Shown piece after piece: positions 55,747-63,878 of a stretch of DNA of 64,000 bases. The DNA lies in NCBI RefSeq assembly GCF_943193175.1, contig NZ_CALPDF010000011.1, positions 48,235-112,234 of the forward strand. Direction: 5' to 3'. The first letter of the stretch is position 1; each line of letters opens with the position of its first letter. Source of the DNA: Neobacillus muris (GTDB lineage: Bacteria; Bacillota; Bacilli; Bacillales; Cytobacillaceae). The notes beneath the pieces were generated by a model, which saw only the letters and a program-made list of their open reading frames with translations, was not told the DNA's origin and did not search any database. The translations under genes were made by a program, and so were the position numbers.

Positions 55747-56853
55747 TCATTTAATCAGGTCGTAGTAGGCCATGCTTCCTAAAATAAACGCACCCATTCC
55801 ATGTAAATCATTAGTAGATGTAGGGCGTTCCACATAATAATCATAAACGCCAGCAGAAGTGCCGATACAGATGCCGTTCAGATCAATCGTTGTCTCCTTT
55901 TCTTCCACCATGTACTCCAACAAACCTTGGTAGGCCTTGTCTACGACTGCACGGTAGGACTCATCCACATAGCCATGTTGAATCGCTTTTGAAATGAAGT
56001 AAATAAACAATGCGGAGCAGGAAGACTCAAGCCAGTTGTCTTCACGATCGCCTTTATCCACAATTTGATGCCAAAGACCCGTTTTTTCATCTTGGAAATG
56101 GACAATCGCCGGAATAAAGCTTTGAAGGGACTTGATTAATTCCTCTTGTCCTCGGTTTCTGTCACCTAGAATTTCTAGTAAATCAATCAATGCTGTGCCA
56201 TACCAGCCAACAGAACGTCCCCAAAACTCTGGAGAGCATCCGGTTTCGCGATCTGCCCATGGCTGAACCTTTTTCTCATCCCATGCATGGTAAAGCAGGC
56301 CTGTTTTTTCGTCGGTCATATGCTTTCTCATTAGTTTTTCCTGCAAGAGGACCATCTGGATCAGTTCTTCTTCATGGAACTGCTGGCTATACAGCAGCAT
56401 GAAAGGTCCACCCATAAACAGGCCGTCGAGCCACATTTGATATGGATATTTTTCCTTGTGCCAGAATCCATTTTCGGAGGTTCTGTTCAGGGTATCCAAG
56501 GCACTTCTTAAGCGTTTCGCCGCAATCATATATTTTGGATTCTTTGTTTTTTCATATAATGGGAACAGCAGAATTCCTGCCATGGTGGAATCCAATTGAT
56601 CACGCTCAAAGCAAACATTACCGTCTTCATCTATCAAGTTATCATAATAGGCTTTGATATATTCAAAATACTCCTCATTTCCCGTTGCTTGATACACTCG
56701 ATATACTCCATAAAGATACACTCCCTGATGATAATGGAAGGCATTCACTGGAGGCAGCTCCTCCGCACGGAATTTTTCCATCAGTGCACGGCTTGCTTTT
56801 TCCGCCATCAACAGCGGAGTTTGTGTTGTGATTTGTTTCGTTGTCATTCCCAT
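55747..56853 (-). CDS. GH105-type unsaturated glycuronyl hydrolase, copy 2 (YteR-like)
   Basis: 368 residues, or 366 from the ATG at 56847, which has better ribosome-site spacing. Asp88 (RDQLDSTMAG) and Asp143 (MWLDGLFMG) are at the same residue numbers as the catalytic acids reported for Bacillus YteR. No signal peptide. It hydrolyses unsaturated rhamnogalacturonyl or galacturonyl units inside. It keeps both acids, unlike the copy at 43427. Confidence 0.88.
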   Translation of the reverse strand: MGMTTKQITTQTPLLMAEKASRALMEKFRAEELPPVNAFHYHQGVYLYGVYRVYQATGNEEYFEYIKAYYDNLIDEDGNVCFERDQLDSTMAGILLFPLYEKTKNPKYMIAAKRLRSALDTLNRTSENGFWHKEKYPYQMWLDGLFMGGPFMLLYSQQFHEEELIQMVLLQEKLMRKHMTDEKTGLLYHAWDEKKVQPWADRETGCSPEFWGRSVGWYGTALIDLLEILGDRNRGQEELIKSLQSFIPAIVHFQDEKTGLWHQIVDKGDREDNWLESSCSALFIYFISKAIQHGYVDESYRAVVDKAYQGLLEYMVEEKETTIDLNGICIGTSAGVYDYYVERPTSTNDLHGMGAFILGSMAYYDLIK

Positions 56854-56909
56854 TCTCCTCTCTCCTGCTTTGAAATTGATTTTTTTTCATTCACCTATGC
56901 AATAGAGAA

Positions 56910-56938
56910 ACTGGGTGCTAAGTTCGTCAACACCCAGT
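56910..56938 (-). terminator. Intercistronic hairpin after the binding-protein gene
   Basis: ACTGGGTG / CACCCAGT stem of 8 bp with a 13-base loop, ten bases past the stop codon; a short T run follows on the minus strand. Likely partial termination. Confidence 0.6.
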
Positions 56939-56947
56939 AAACCAATC

Positions 56948-58297
56948 TTATTTTTTCTTAAAGGTCTCGTCATATTTTGCTTTAGAGTCTTCAATTGCTT
57001 TTGCCCATTGGTCTAAGAATTCTTTCGCTGTCATTTTTCCGCTCATTACCGACTGTACGCCTGGGTCTACAATCGTATCAAGGATGGATCGGTAGTCTGG
57101 CAAATAGAACGGCGGCATATAAATCTTGGTTTTTGGATTATCGTACACTTCAAAAGCCGTCTTGATATGCTGTGCATTTTGAACCCATTCATCATCTAAG
57201 ACATCTTTGTTGGTTGGAATCTGGCCAGTTTGTTCGTTCCAGTAGCTTTGTGCCTCTTCAGAGTTTACAAACTCGATGAATTTCCAAGCCGCATCAGGAT
57301 TTTTAGTAGATTTGAACATTGCTAGGTTAACCGCATTTCCGCCCTCAGCAACATAATTGCCCTTATCTGTCGTTGGCAGTGGAATCATTTTGTATGTGCC
57401 TTCAGGCAGCGCTTTGCTGTGCTCGCCGTAAGAACCAGGGTTATGGTGTACCATTCCTACAACACCCGTATCAAAAGCAGCAATCATTTCTTTATAACCA
57501 TTTGTAATGTCACTCTTTGGAGTCCATTTATCATAGTAAGAGAAGTACTTTTCAACAAATTCAACGTGTTTTGGATCATTAATATTGGTTTTGCCGTTCT
57601 TATCAAAGTAATCCAATCCACTATAAGCAAACATGGCTCTTTGAATGGTGAAAGAAGCTCCGGCACCACCGCGGATGGTAAAACCATAACGGTTTTGAGC
57701 TGGGTCTCTTAATTTTTCAATATCAGCAAAGAAGTCATCCCAAGTTTTTGGCTCTTGTATTCCTGCTTGCTCGAACCAGTCAGTGCGGATCCATAGAGCA
57801 TCCAAGTTTTGTGCGTAAGGAATACCATAAAGCTTTTTATCTTGGGTAATTTCCTTGTTTACATCCACTGCACCTTTGTTAAGCTTCTTGCTGATTTCTG
57901 AATCCTTATAATAAGAATCAAGCGGTTTCAAAGCTCCGCGAATAGCGAACTCTGGAAGCCATGTCGTTTGTACAGAACCAATATCGGGTGTATCTTCAGC
58001 AGCAATGGCCGCATCATATTTTGATTTTGCGGAACTGTTAGGAATACCAACATACTCCACAGTGATATTTGGATACTTAGCTTCAAATCGCTTAATAACT
58101 TCTTCCCAAACCGGTGTACGTGCAGGTCCTGCGTTTTCGTCCCAGAACGTTAGAGTAACCGGCTCGTCAGATTTATCAGCTGATTTTTTGGATGAGCTGG
58201 CTTTTTCATCATTGCCGCCCCCGCCGCAAGCAGTTAGAAACATACTGGATGCTACGGTCAGAGCAAGAGCAGTCGTTGCAAATTTTTTCTTTAACAT
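56948..58297 (-). CDS. Sugar-binding lipoprotein, family 1 (second ABC importer)
   Basis: 449 residues, lipobox LTAC with Cys24. Family 1 solute-binding protein (TLTFWDENAGPARTPVW, RFEAKYPNITVEY, EGGNAVNLAMFKS). Belongs with the two permeases directly upstream. Substrate presumed a short pectin oligomer given the neighbours GH105 and exo-PG. A single stem-loop separates it from the GH105 gene. Confidence 0.9.
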   Translation of the reverse strand: MLKKKFATTALALTVASSMFLTACGGGGNDEKASSSKKSADKSDEPVTLTFWDENAGPARTPVWEEVIKRFEAKYPNITVEYVGIPNSSAKSKYDAAIAAEDTPDIGSVQTTWLPEFAIRGALKPLDSYYKDSEISKKLNKGAVDVNKEITQDKKLYGIPYAQNLDALWIRTDWFEQAGIQEPKTWDDFFADIEKLRDPAQNRYGFTIRGGAGASFTIQRAMFAYSGLDYFDKNGKTNINDPKHVEFVEKYFSYYDKWTPKSDITNGYKEMIAAFDTGVVGMVHHNPGSYGEHSKALPEGTYKMIPLPTTDKGNYVAEGGNAVNLAMFKSTKNPDAAWKFIEFVNSEEAQSYWNEQTGQIPTNKDVLDDEWVQNAQHIKTAFEVYDNPKTKIYMPPFYLPDYRSILDTIVDPGVQSVMSGKMTAKEFLDQWAKAIEDSKAKYDETFKKK

Positions 58298-58323
58298 AAA
58301 ACTGCCTCCTAATTTTTTTTATA

Positions 58324-59172
58324 TTAACCTTTCACAGCCCCACCCATACCATTGACAAGGTGTTTCTGCGCATAGGCAAATAATATGATTGCTGGAATTA
58401 AAGCGATTACACTTCCTGCCGCCAAAGCTCCATAGTTGACGTTAAACTCGCCCATCATCGTACTTAATCCGACAGGGAGTGTGAACTTGTCCTGTTGGTT
58501 GGTCAGCATCAATGCAATTAAAAATTCATTCCAAGTATAAATGAAGGTGAATACCCCAGTTGCGACAATACCTGGCAATAACAGCGGAAAGACTACATAC
58601 CGCAATGATTGCAGCTTGGAACAGCCATCAATCATGGCCGCTTCTTCCAATTCCTTTGGAACATTTGAAATGAATCCGCTCATTAAGATGGTCGTAAATG
58701 GAATTTCAACCGCGGAATACGTAATGATCAATGAAAGTGGATTACTGATTAACCCGAGGTTCTTGAAAATGATGAACAACGGAATAATCATCATCGCTCT
58801 AGGAATGAACTGTGTGCACAAGAGCATGAGCATGAACGCTCTTTTCCCTTTGAATTGATACCTTGACAGTGCATAACCAGATAAAGTAGAACAAACGAGA
58901 ACCACGATTACAGCTGAGACACCAACGATTAAACTATTCTTAAAGAAAGTGGCAAAACCGATATTGGTCCATGAATTGACAAAGTTATCAATGGTTGGAT
59001 TTGTCGGAAGATACTGCAGCGGACGCTTGATAATATCTCCTTCAGGCTTAAATGCCGTATTGACCGTCCAGTAAATCGGAAAAATCGTAAAACACAGCAT
59101 CATGGCTAACGGAAGATAGAAAGTGATGAGTTTGTCAGCTTTTTTATTATTGAATAACATCCCAGACGTCAC
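58324..59172 (-). CDS. Sugar ABC transporter permease 2 (MalG-like)
   Basis: 282 residues, six helices. EAA loop ELEEAAMIDGCSKLQSLRYVVFPLLLPG, C-terminal QKHLVNGMGGAVKG typical of the MalG group. Overlaps the other permease gene by four bases. Part of the second importer; ATPase elsewhere. Confidence 0.92.
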   Translation of the reverse strand: MTSGMLFNNKKADKLITFYLPLAMMLCFTIFPIYWTVNTAFKPEGDIIKRPLQYLPTNPTIDNFVNSWTNIGFATFFKNSLIVGVSAVIVVLVCSTLSGYALSRYQFKGKRAFMLMLLCTQFIPRAMMIIPLFIIFKNLGLISNPLSLIITYSAVEIPFTTILMSGFISNVPKELEEAAMIDGCSKLQSLRYVVFPLLLPGIVATGVFTFIYTWNEFLIALMLTNQQDKFTLPVGLSTMMGEFNVNYGALAAGSVIALIPAIILFAYAQKHLVNGMGGAVKG

Positions 59173-60110
59173 TCCTTTTCATAACGGGATAGTTTCAGAT
59201 AAACGATTGCAAAGATTAACAGAATAGCGAAGGTAACCACTGTTAATGCTGAACCATACCCGAAATTGCTTCCGTGGACTGCTAAGTCAGCGATGTACAT
59301 CGTGAGTGTGGTTGTCGAATGAGCCGGACCGCCACCAGTTAAGTTAAACAAAAGATCGACGTTATTAAATTCCCAAACAACCCTTAGTAGTGTCGTTAAA
59401 ACAATTGTATTTTTCAACTGAGGTATCGTGACATAGATAAATGTCTTCCATCTGCTGGCCCCGTCCACTTTAGCAGCTTCATATAATTCACCAGGAATAC
59501 TTTGCAGGGAAGCAAGTAAGGTGATCGCGAAGAATGGAATCCCTCTCCACATCTCTGCGAGAATAACCGACGTGAATGCTGTTGCCGTGTTTGCCAGGAA
59601 AGCCTGCGGTTCATCAATCAATCCCAATCTCATGAGCAAATCATTCAGTACTCCCATATGTTCGTTAAAGATTAACGACCACATTGTGGAAGCAAGCACC
59701 CCGGAAATGGCCCATGGAATAAAGGCAACTGCACGAACTAAACCTCTAAGTTTAAAAGTTTGATTTAATAATAGAGCTAAAATCATACCGAATATTAATT
59801 GAAGTCCTACCTCTGATACAACCCACTTTAAGCTGTTAAGCAAGCTGGGCAGAAACATTTTATCTTCTGTAAAAATGGTAATAAAGTTATCCAGACCTGC
59901 AAAGCCATTATAGAATGGCGCCGCCACATCATAGTTTTGAAAACTATAATAAAATACGGTTCCTATTGGATAGAAAAGGAATCCGATAATTAAAATAAGA
60001 GAAGGCAGTATAAAAAGATAAGGGGCAATACTTCCCTTGTTTATTTTCTTTTTTTTCACCGTCTTCTTGCTTTCAATCGATGTTTCAGTGACTCCACTTG
60101 AAATATCCAT
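59169..60110 (-). CDS. Sugar ABC transporter permease 1 (MalF-like)
   Basis: 313 residues, six helices. EAA loop YEAAKVDGASRWKTFIYVTIPQL. N-terminal cytoplasmic segment with a lysine-rich run (KKTVKKKKINK). First gene of the importer operon, with two cre-like boxes upstream. Confidence 0.92.
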   Translation of the reverse strand: MDISSGVTETSIESKKTVKKKKINKGSIAPYLFILPSLILIIGFLFYPIGTVFYYSFQNYDVAAPFYNGFAGLDNFITIFTEDKMFLPSLLNSLKWVVSEVGLQLIFGMILALLLNQTFKLRGLVRAVAFIPWAISGVLASTMWSLIFNEHMGVLNDLLMRLGLIDEPQAFLANTATAFTSVILAEMWRGIPFFAITLLASLQSIPGELYEAAKVDGASRWKTFIYVTIPQLKNTIVLTTLLRVVWEFNNVDLLFNLTGGGPAHSTTTLTMYIADLAVHGSNFGYGSALTVVTFAILLIFAIVYLKLSRYEKE

Positions 60111-60141
60111 CTGATTTCCTCCTTTCTTGATTTCATTCTAA

Positions 60142-60155
60142 TGAAAACGGTTTCT
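60142..60155. promoter_or_regulatory. cre box before the second importer
   Basis: TGAAAACGGTTTCT, one mismatch to the CcpA consensus, 32 bases before the permease start. A second cre-like match lies at 60237. Confidence 0.65.
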
Positions 60156-60236
60156 CGAATAAATTAAAGATTTTAATATGTTTGATTAAAATTTTAAGAT
60201 ATTTCGGGCAAATTTTTGAACAATATTTCATAATTA

Positions 60237-60250
60237 TTAAACCGTTTTCT
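60237..60250 (-). promoter_or_regulatory. Second cre-like box before the importer
   Basis: AGAAAACGGTTTAA on the minus strand, two mismatches to the consensus; 95 bases upstream of the first box. Confidence 0.4.
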
Positions 60251-60335
60251 CACTAAAAAATTTATTTGCTATTTTTCCAACTTGAAATATACTGACCGCC
60301 CCTAGCAGAGAAGCAGTCAGCATGTGATTTTCCTC

Positions 60336-61442
60336 TCAAACTTCAGGACCGAATAATCTTAGGGCTTTCACAGGTTCATTACCATTATTCACGATCGTGA
60401 GGGTGGAGACTTGAGCAGGAATGAACAATTGGTCGCCGTTTTTCACTTCCTGGCGATTGCCATCCGTAACGATTTCCGCATTGCCGGATAGGATATAGAG
60501 ACCCGAAAACACGCTGTTCCCTTGTATCTCCATTTGATTTTCAACATCCACTTGGGTCATCCGGAAATACGGGGTTCGATTATAACCAATTATTTCTGTT
60601 TCCCGATTCCCGTTTGATTCTGTTAAAATCCGGGGTCCAACCTGCCATTTTTTCAGCGTATCTTCCCATGAGCAGGATTCGTATTTGAAAATATCAAACA
60701 TTTTTTCAAAACCGATCCCCTGATGAATCAAGTAATCTTCAATATGCAATCCTGAAGGGGATGTTTTCTCCATACGAATGGTGAAATCCGTCGGTTCCTG
60801 AATTTCTACCAGTAAACAGCCTGGACCTATGGCGTGAGGCAGCCCAGCCTCAATTATGAACGTATCCCCTGGTGAAACATAATACTTATGGAGGCAGTTA
60901 AGCATGCCCTGGATATCTTGTTCATGAAACAACTTTTCCCAATGTTCCCTTGTAACACCGGATTTAAAACCAACATAAACGTGAGGCGGCTCACCATTTA
61001 TTTCTCTGCCTCCCACGAAATGCCAGCACTCCGTTTTTCCATATTTCGAATTGAATAATTCTTGGGCCTTCTCCTTATCAGGGTGGACCTGAATAATTAA
61101 ACGTTCAGCGGAATCAATCAGCTTGACTAAAACCCCCGTCTGAGCTCCGAATCTTTTAACATGCCTTTTTCCTAAATATTCCTCCGGATCCGCCTCCACA
61201 ATTTCCTTTAGGGTAATGTCGGCATCACTTAGGTCGATTTTATTCAGTCCGTCGTCCTCGCGGCCAATGGTTCTGCTCGAAACAATAGAAATTATCCACT
61301 CTTCCGGGAAATGACTATCCTTTGGATCATCAATGCCATGCAGTTCATCAATCATTTTTCCGCCCAAATAGGTCCTCCAAGACCTCGTAGGCTTTAACTT
61401 AATCGGCTTGGAACTAGTAATTTTTTCTCGAATGTTATACAA
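60336..61442 (-). CDS. Class I mannose-6-phosphate isomerase-like protein
   Basis: 368 residues from TTG 61442 (AAGGAGG nine bases upstream). Cupin-type zinc isomerase: IIQVHPDKEKAQ (Gln and His ligands), TECWHFVGG and LPHAIGPGCLLVEIQEPTDF (His). It resembles the ManA group but is longer than the ~315-residue Bacillus ManA, with an N-terminal extension. Why it belongs to a uronate locus is unclear; it may isomerise another sugar phosphate. The neighbour oxidoreductase suggests a small side pathway. Confidence 0.8.
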   Translation of the reverse strand: MYNIREKITSSKPIKLKPTRSWRTYLGGKMIDELHGIDDPKDSHFPEEWIISIVSSRTIGREDDGLNKIDLSDADITLKEIVEADPEEYLGKRHVKRFGAQTGVLVKLIDSAERLIIQVHPDKEKAQELFNSKYGKTECWHFVGGREINGEPPHVYVGFKSGVTREHWEKLFHEQDIQGMLNCLHKYYVSPGDTFIIEAGLPHAIGPGCLLVEIQEPTDFTIRMEKTSPSGLHIEDYLIHQGIGFEKMFDIFKYESCSWEDTLKKWQVGPRILTESNGNRETEIIGYNRTPYFRMTQVDVENQMEIQGNSVFSGLYILSGNAEIVTDGNRQEVKNGDQLFIPAQVSTLTIVNNGNEPVKALRLFGPEV

Positions 61443-61485
61443 AACACCTAGCCTCCTTCAAAAATAGCTTCGTATTAATGATAAT

Positions 61486-61499
61486 TGAAAACGATTTCA
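61486..61499. promoter_or_regulatory. cre box before the ManA-like gene
   Basis: TGAAAACGATTTCA, a full match to TGWAANCGNTNWCA, 44 bases before the start. Confidence 0.75.
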
Positions 61500-61546
61500 A
61501 GCATAATTGATAATTTTTGGGATATTGTTCAATATTTTAAGAAAGT

Positions 61547-61583
61547 GAAAGAACATGCGGCTAATCCCACTGCATGTTCTTTC
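61547..61583 (-). terminator. Terminator after the oxidoreductase gene
   Basis: GAAAGAACATGC / GCATGTTCTTTC, perfect 12-bp stem with a 13-base loop, 15 bases past the stop. The T tail is weak. Confidence 0.75.
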
Positions 61584-61597
61584 TTTGAAAAATGAAT

Positions 61598-62896
61598 TTA
61601 ATTGTTCACTAGTTTTTTAGGCTCCTGTAATAAATCCTTTATCTTGATTGGTTTATTTTCCTGAACAGAGCGCCATACGCCTTCCCCGACAGCAATCGAA
61701 TATGCACCTGCTTCGGATCCTGCCAGAATTGGATATTTTCTTGCTGGGTCTGGGCCGAGGAATAAGTCTGCGATTAACACTGGATCTCCTCCGCCATGTC
61801 CGCCTGCATTTTTAACAACTTCAATTGTTTCTTTGGCTCCGAAAAGCGGAAAATATTCGATTGTCTGCTCAGGGTATTTAAACGGGATCCGGGACGGCTC
61901 ATGGAATTCCGTAGTTTCGATCCTGCCTTTTGTGCCATTAATTGCCAGTCGATAACCTTCATACGGAAGCGAAAAGTTAATCGAATAGCTTAAAAGACTG
62001 CCGCCATCATATTTCACTGTCGCAGTATAAGTATCTTCAATGTTGATTTCCTCATCATAGATACAAGCATCCGGACGATAGTTGGAATACGGAACTTCCT
62101 TATAAACGCCTGCAAGGAGATGGTCATCTTTTACATTGTTGGTGCCGCTGCGCGGGTTCCAGCGCATGAAGTAATCGCAATTTACTTTATCCTCACAGGT
62201 TCCGCAAAAACGGCTTGGAACTTTACGAGGATTGTGTTCCCCGTTCGGTCCATAATAGTTTAATGCCCCATAGGCAAATACTTCTTCAGGTTTTTGATCT
62301 AGCCACCAATTCACTAAATCAAAGTGGTGTGTGGATTTATGAATGGATAAGCCCCCTGAGTTTTCCCGGTTTCGGTTCCATCTTCTAAAATAGCTGGAAC
62401 CATGGAAGGTATCGATATACCAGTTTAAATCAACAGAGGTTATTCTGCCTAGTTTTCCTTCAAGGATCATTTCTTTAATTTTTCTATGGAATGGATTATA
62501 TCGATAGTTAAAGGTCACAATGACTTTTGCCTGACTCTCTTTTTCTGCCTGCATTACTCTGAAAGCATCTGCTGCGTTTGTCACCATCGGCTTTTCTGTG
62601 ATCACGTCTACCTGTCTTTGTAAAGCGCCGATGATGTATTCCACATGGGAATCATCTCTGCCTGCTGCGATGACATAATCCGGTTTGGTTTGTTCCATCA
62701 TTTGTTCGAATTGGTCTGGCAAATAGGTTGGGACTTGTTCCAGCTGTGGAAATTGTTTTTTGCAAATGTTAAAGCGAAGGGAATCAGGATCTAGCAGCCC
62801 AACAATTTGGTTCTCCTCTTGGAATTCTTTGATTAGAGGTTTAATAAACATATTAATTGCACGATTACTAACCCCACAAATGACATACTTTTTCAT
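61598..62896 (-). CDS. Gfo/Idh/MocA family oxidoreductase
   Basis: 432 residues. Rossmann NAD(P)-binding start (YVICGVSNRAINMFIKPLI), catalytic Lys in TEKPMVTNA, and an HKSTHHFDLVNWW motif with His likely aiding catalysis. A three-cysteine segment (CGTCEDKVNC) appears mid-protein as in YteT-like members. Oxidises or epimerises a sugar; substrate unknown. A perfect LacI-type palindrome lies 34 bases upstream. Confidence 0.87.
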   Translation of the reverse strand: MKKYVICGVSNRAINMFIKPLIKEFQEENQIVGLLDPDSLRFNICKKQFPQLEQVPTYLPDQFEQMMEQTKPDYVIAAGRDDSHVEYIIGALQRQVDVITEKPMVTNAADAFRVMQAEKESQAKVIVTFNYRYNPFHRKIKEMILEGKLGRITSVDLNWYIDTFHGSSYFRRWNRNRENSGGLSIHKSTHHFDLVNWWLDQKPEEVFAYGALNYYGPNGEHNPRKVPSRFCGTCEDKVNCDYFMRWNPRSGTNNVKDDHLLAGVYKEVPYSNYRPDACIYDEEINIEDTYTATVKYDGGSLLSYSINFSLPYEGYRLAINGTKGRIETTEFHEPSRIPFKYPEQTIEYFPLFGAKETIEVVKNAGGHGGGDPVLIADLFLGPDPARKYPILAGSEAGAYSIAVGEGVWRSVQENKPIKIKDLLQEPKKLVNN

Positions 62897-62929
62897 TATT
62901 CAGCCTCCCTGTGTTAAACTCCAGTATAA

Positions 62930-62943
62930 TGTTAACGTTAACA
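62930..62943. promoter_or_regulatory. Perfect LacI-type operator before the oxidoreductase
   Basis: TGTTAACGTTAACA, perfectly palindromic, 34 bases before the start. It is the ideal form of the uxaC operator copies (one base different), so the same repressor may bind. Confidence 0.65.
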
Positions 62944-63060
62944 TTTTCAAACAACATGTTATCGTTTTCTTTTATTTTAATTGATTTTCTTTTTAATTCA
63001 ATGAAGATTTAATGAAAATTTATTTTTTATTTATTTTTTATAAAAGTGATAATTTTGCGT

Positions 63061-63094
63061 CCATTTCACTCCCCTTCTGCCAGGAGTGAAATGG
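63061..63094 (-). terminator. Terminator-like hairpin after the carbonic anhydrase gene
   Basis: CCATTTCACTCC / GGAGTGAAATGG, a perfect 12-bp stem and 10-base loop, 22 bases past the stop. No clear T tail on the minus strand. Confidence 0.6.
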
Positions 63095-63115
63095 TATTCA
63101 TGATTTAGAAGTGAA

Positions 63116-63781
63116 TCAGCAGGCCAACCCACAGGAGCATCTCGTTTTTCCTAACAGCAACGAGTACGCAGATGGGAATTCCTGATTAACCCGTTGTACT
63201 TCTTTTGCAAACTCCTCTTCAGTCGTCGGCACTGCTTTTAACGAATCCGCTTTGGCTTGTGTATCAATGTAAGCCCCTGGAGGAACAAAGCTATTGGGCT
63301 TGAGTGTCACCCCGGCAGTCACGACTGCAGCAGACGAAATAAAGCTGCCTTTTCCGACCACGGCATTATAGACAATCGCTTTAAACCCGATAAAGACATC
63401 GTCCTCTATTAAACTTGGGCCATGGATGAGGGACCCATGGGCACATGATACACCATTTCCAATATAAATCGAGAATCTTTGGTTGTTTTTATCAACATAT
63501 TTTTCCTTAAGTCCGTGCAGAATGACTCCATCCTGCAGATTGGTGTTACGTCCAATATAAAAAGGAGTGCCCTCGTCTGCCCTGATGCTGACGAACGGAG
63601 CGACATAAGTATTTTCCTGGATCGTGACATCCCCGGCAACGAAGGTAAACGGGCTTAATAATGCAGTCTGATGGATTTTTGGAGGTTTAGGGCAGGGATT
63701 CCAAGATGTTGGTGGATTGGTGCCGACAAAATAGCTGTAGATATTATAGGGCTCAAAACCATGATTTGATTGATTCTTCAA
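63116..63781 (-). CDS. Gamma-class carbonic anhydrase-like left-handed beta-helix protein
   Basis: 221 residues. Hexapeptide repeats form a left-handed beta-helix (~40-175). SIRADEGTPFYIG keeps Asp69-Glu70 of the Cam active site, and the three zinc/iron ligands are His89 (ILHG), His115 (CAHG) and His120 (LIHG). The acidic proton-shuttle loop of archaeal Cam is shortened. The C-terminus ends in RCSCGLAC, unusual for the family. Carbonic anhydrase activity is likely but not assured. No link to the pectin genes seen. Confidence 0.8.
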   Translation of the reverse strand: MKNQSNHGFEPYNIYSYFVGTNPPTSWNPCPKPPKIHQTALLSPFTFVAGDVTIQENTYVAPFVSIRADEGTPFYIGRNTNLQDGVILHGLKEKYVDKNNQRFSIYIGNGVSCAHGSLIHGPSLIEDDVFIGFKAIVYNAVVGKGSFISSAAVVTAGVTLKPNSFVPPGAYIDTQAKADSLKAVPTTEEEFAKEVQRVNQEFPSAYSLLLGKTRCSCGLAC

Positions 63782-63878
63782 TGGTACTGGCTCCTTTCTG
63801 TGGATCTGTTTGTTTTAAATACTTACGTGTGCTTCAGGTAATTTTTCTTTTTTCTAATAAACTTACTGATTTTTGTGT

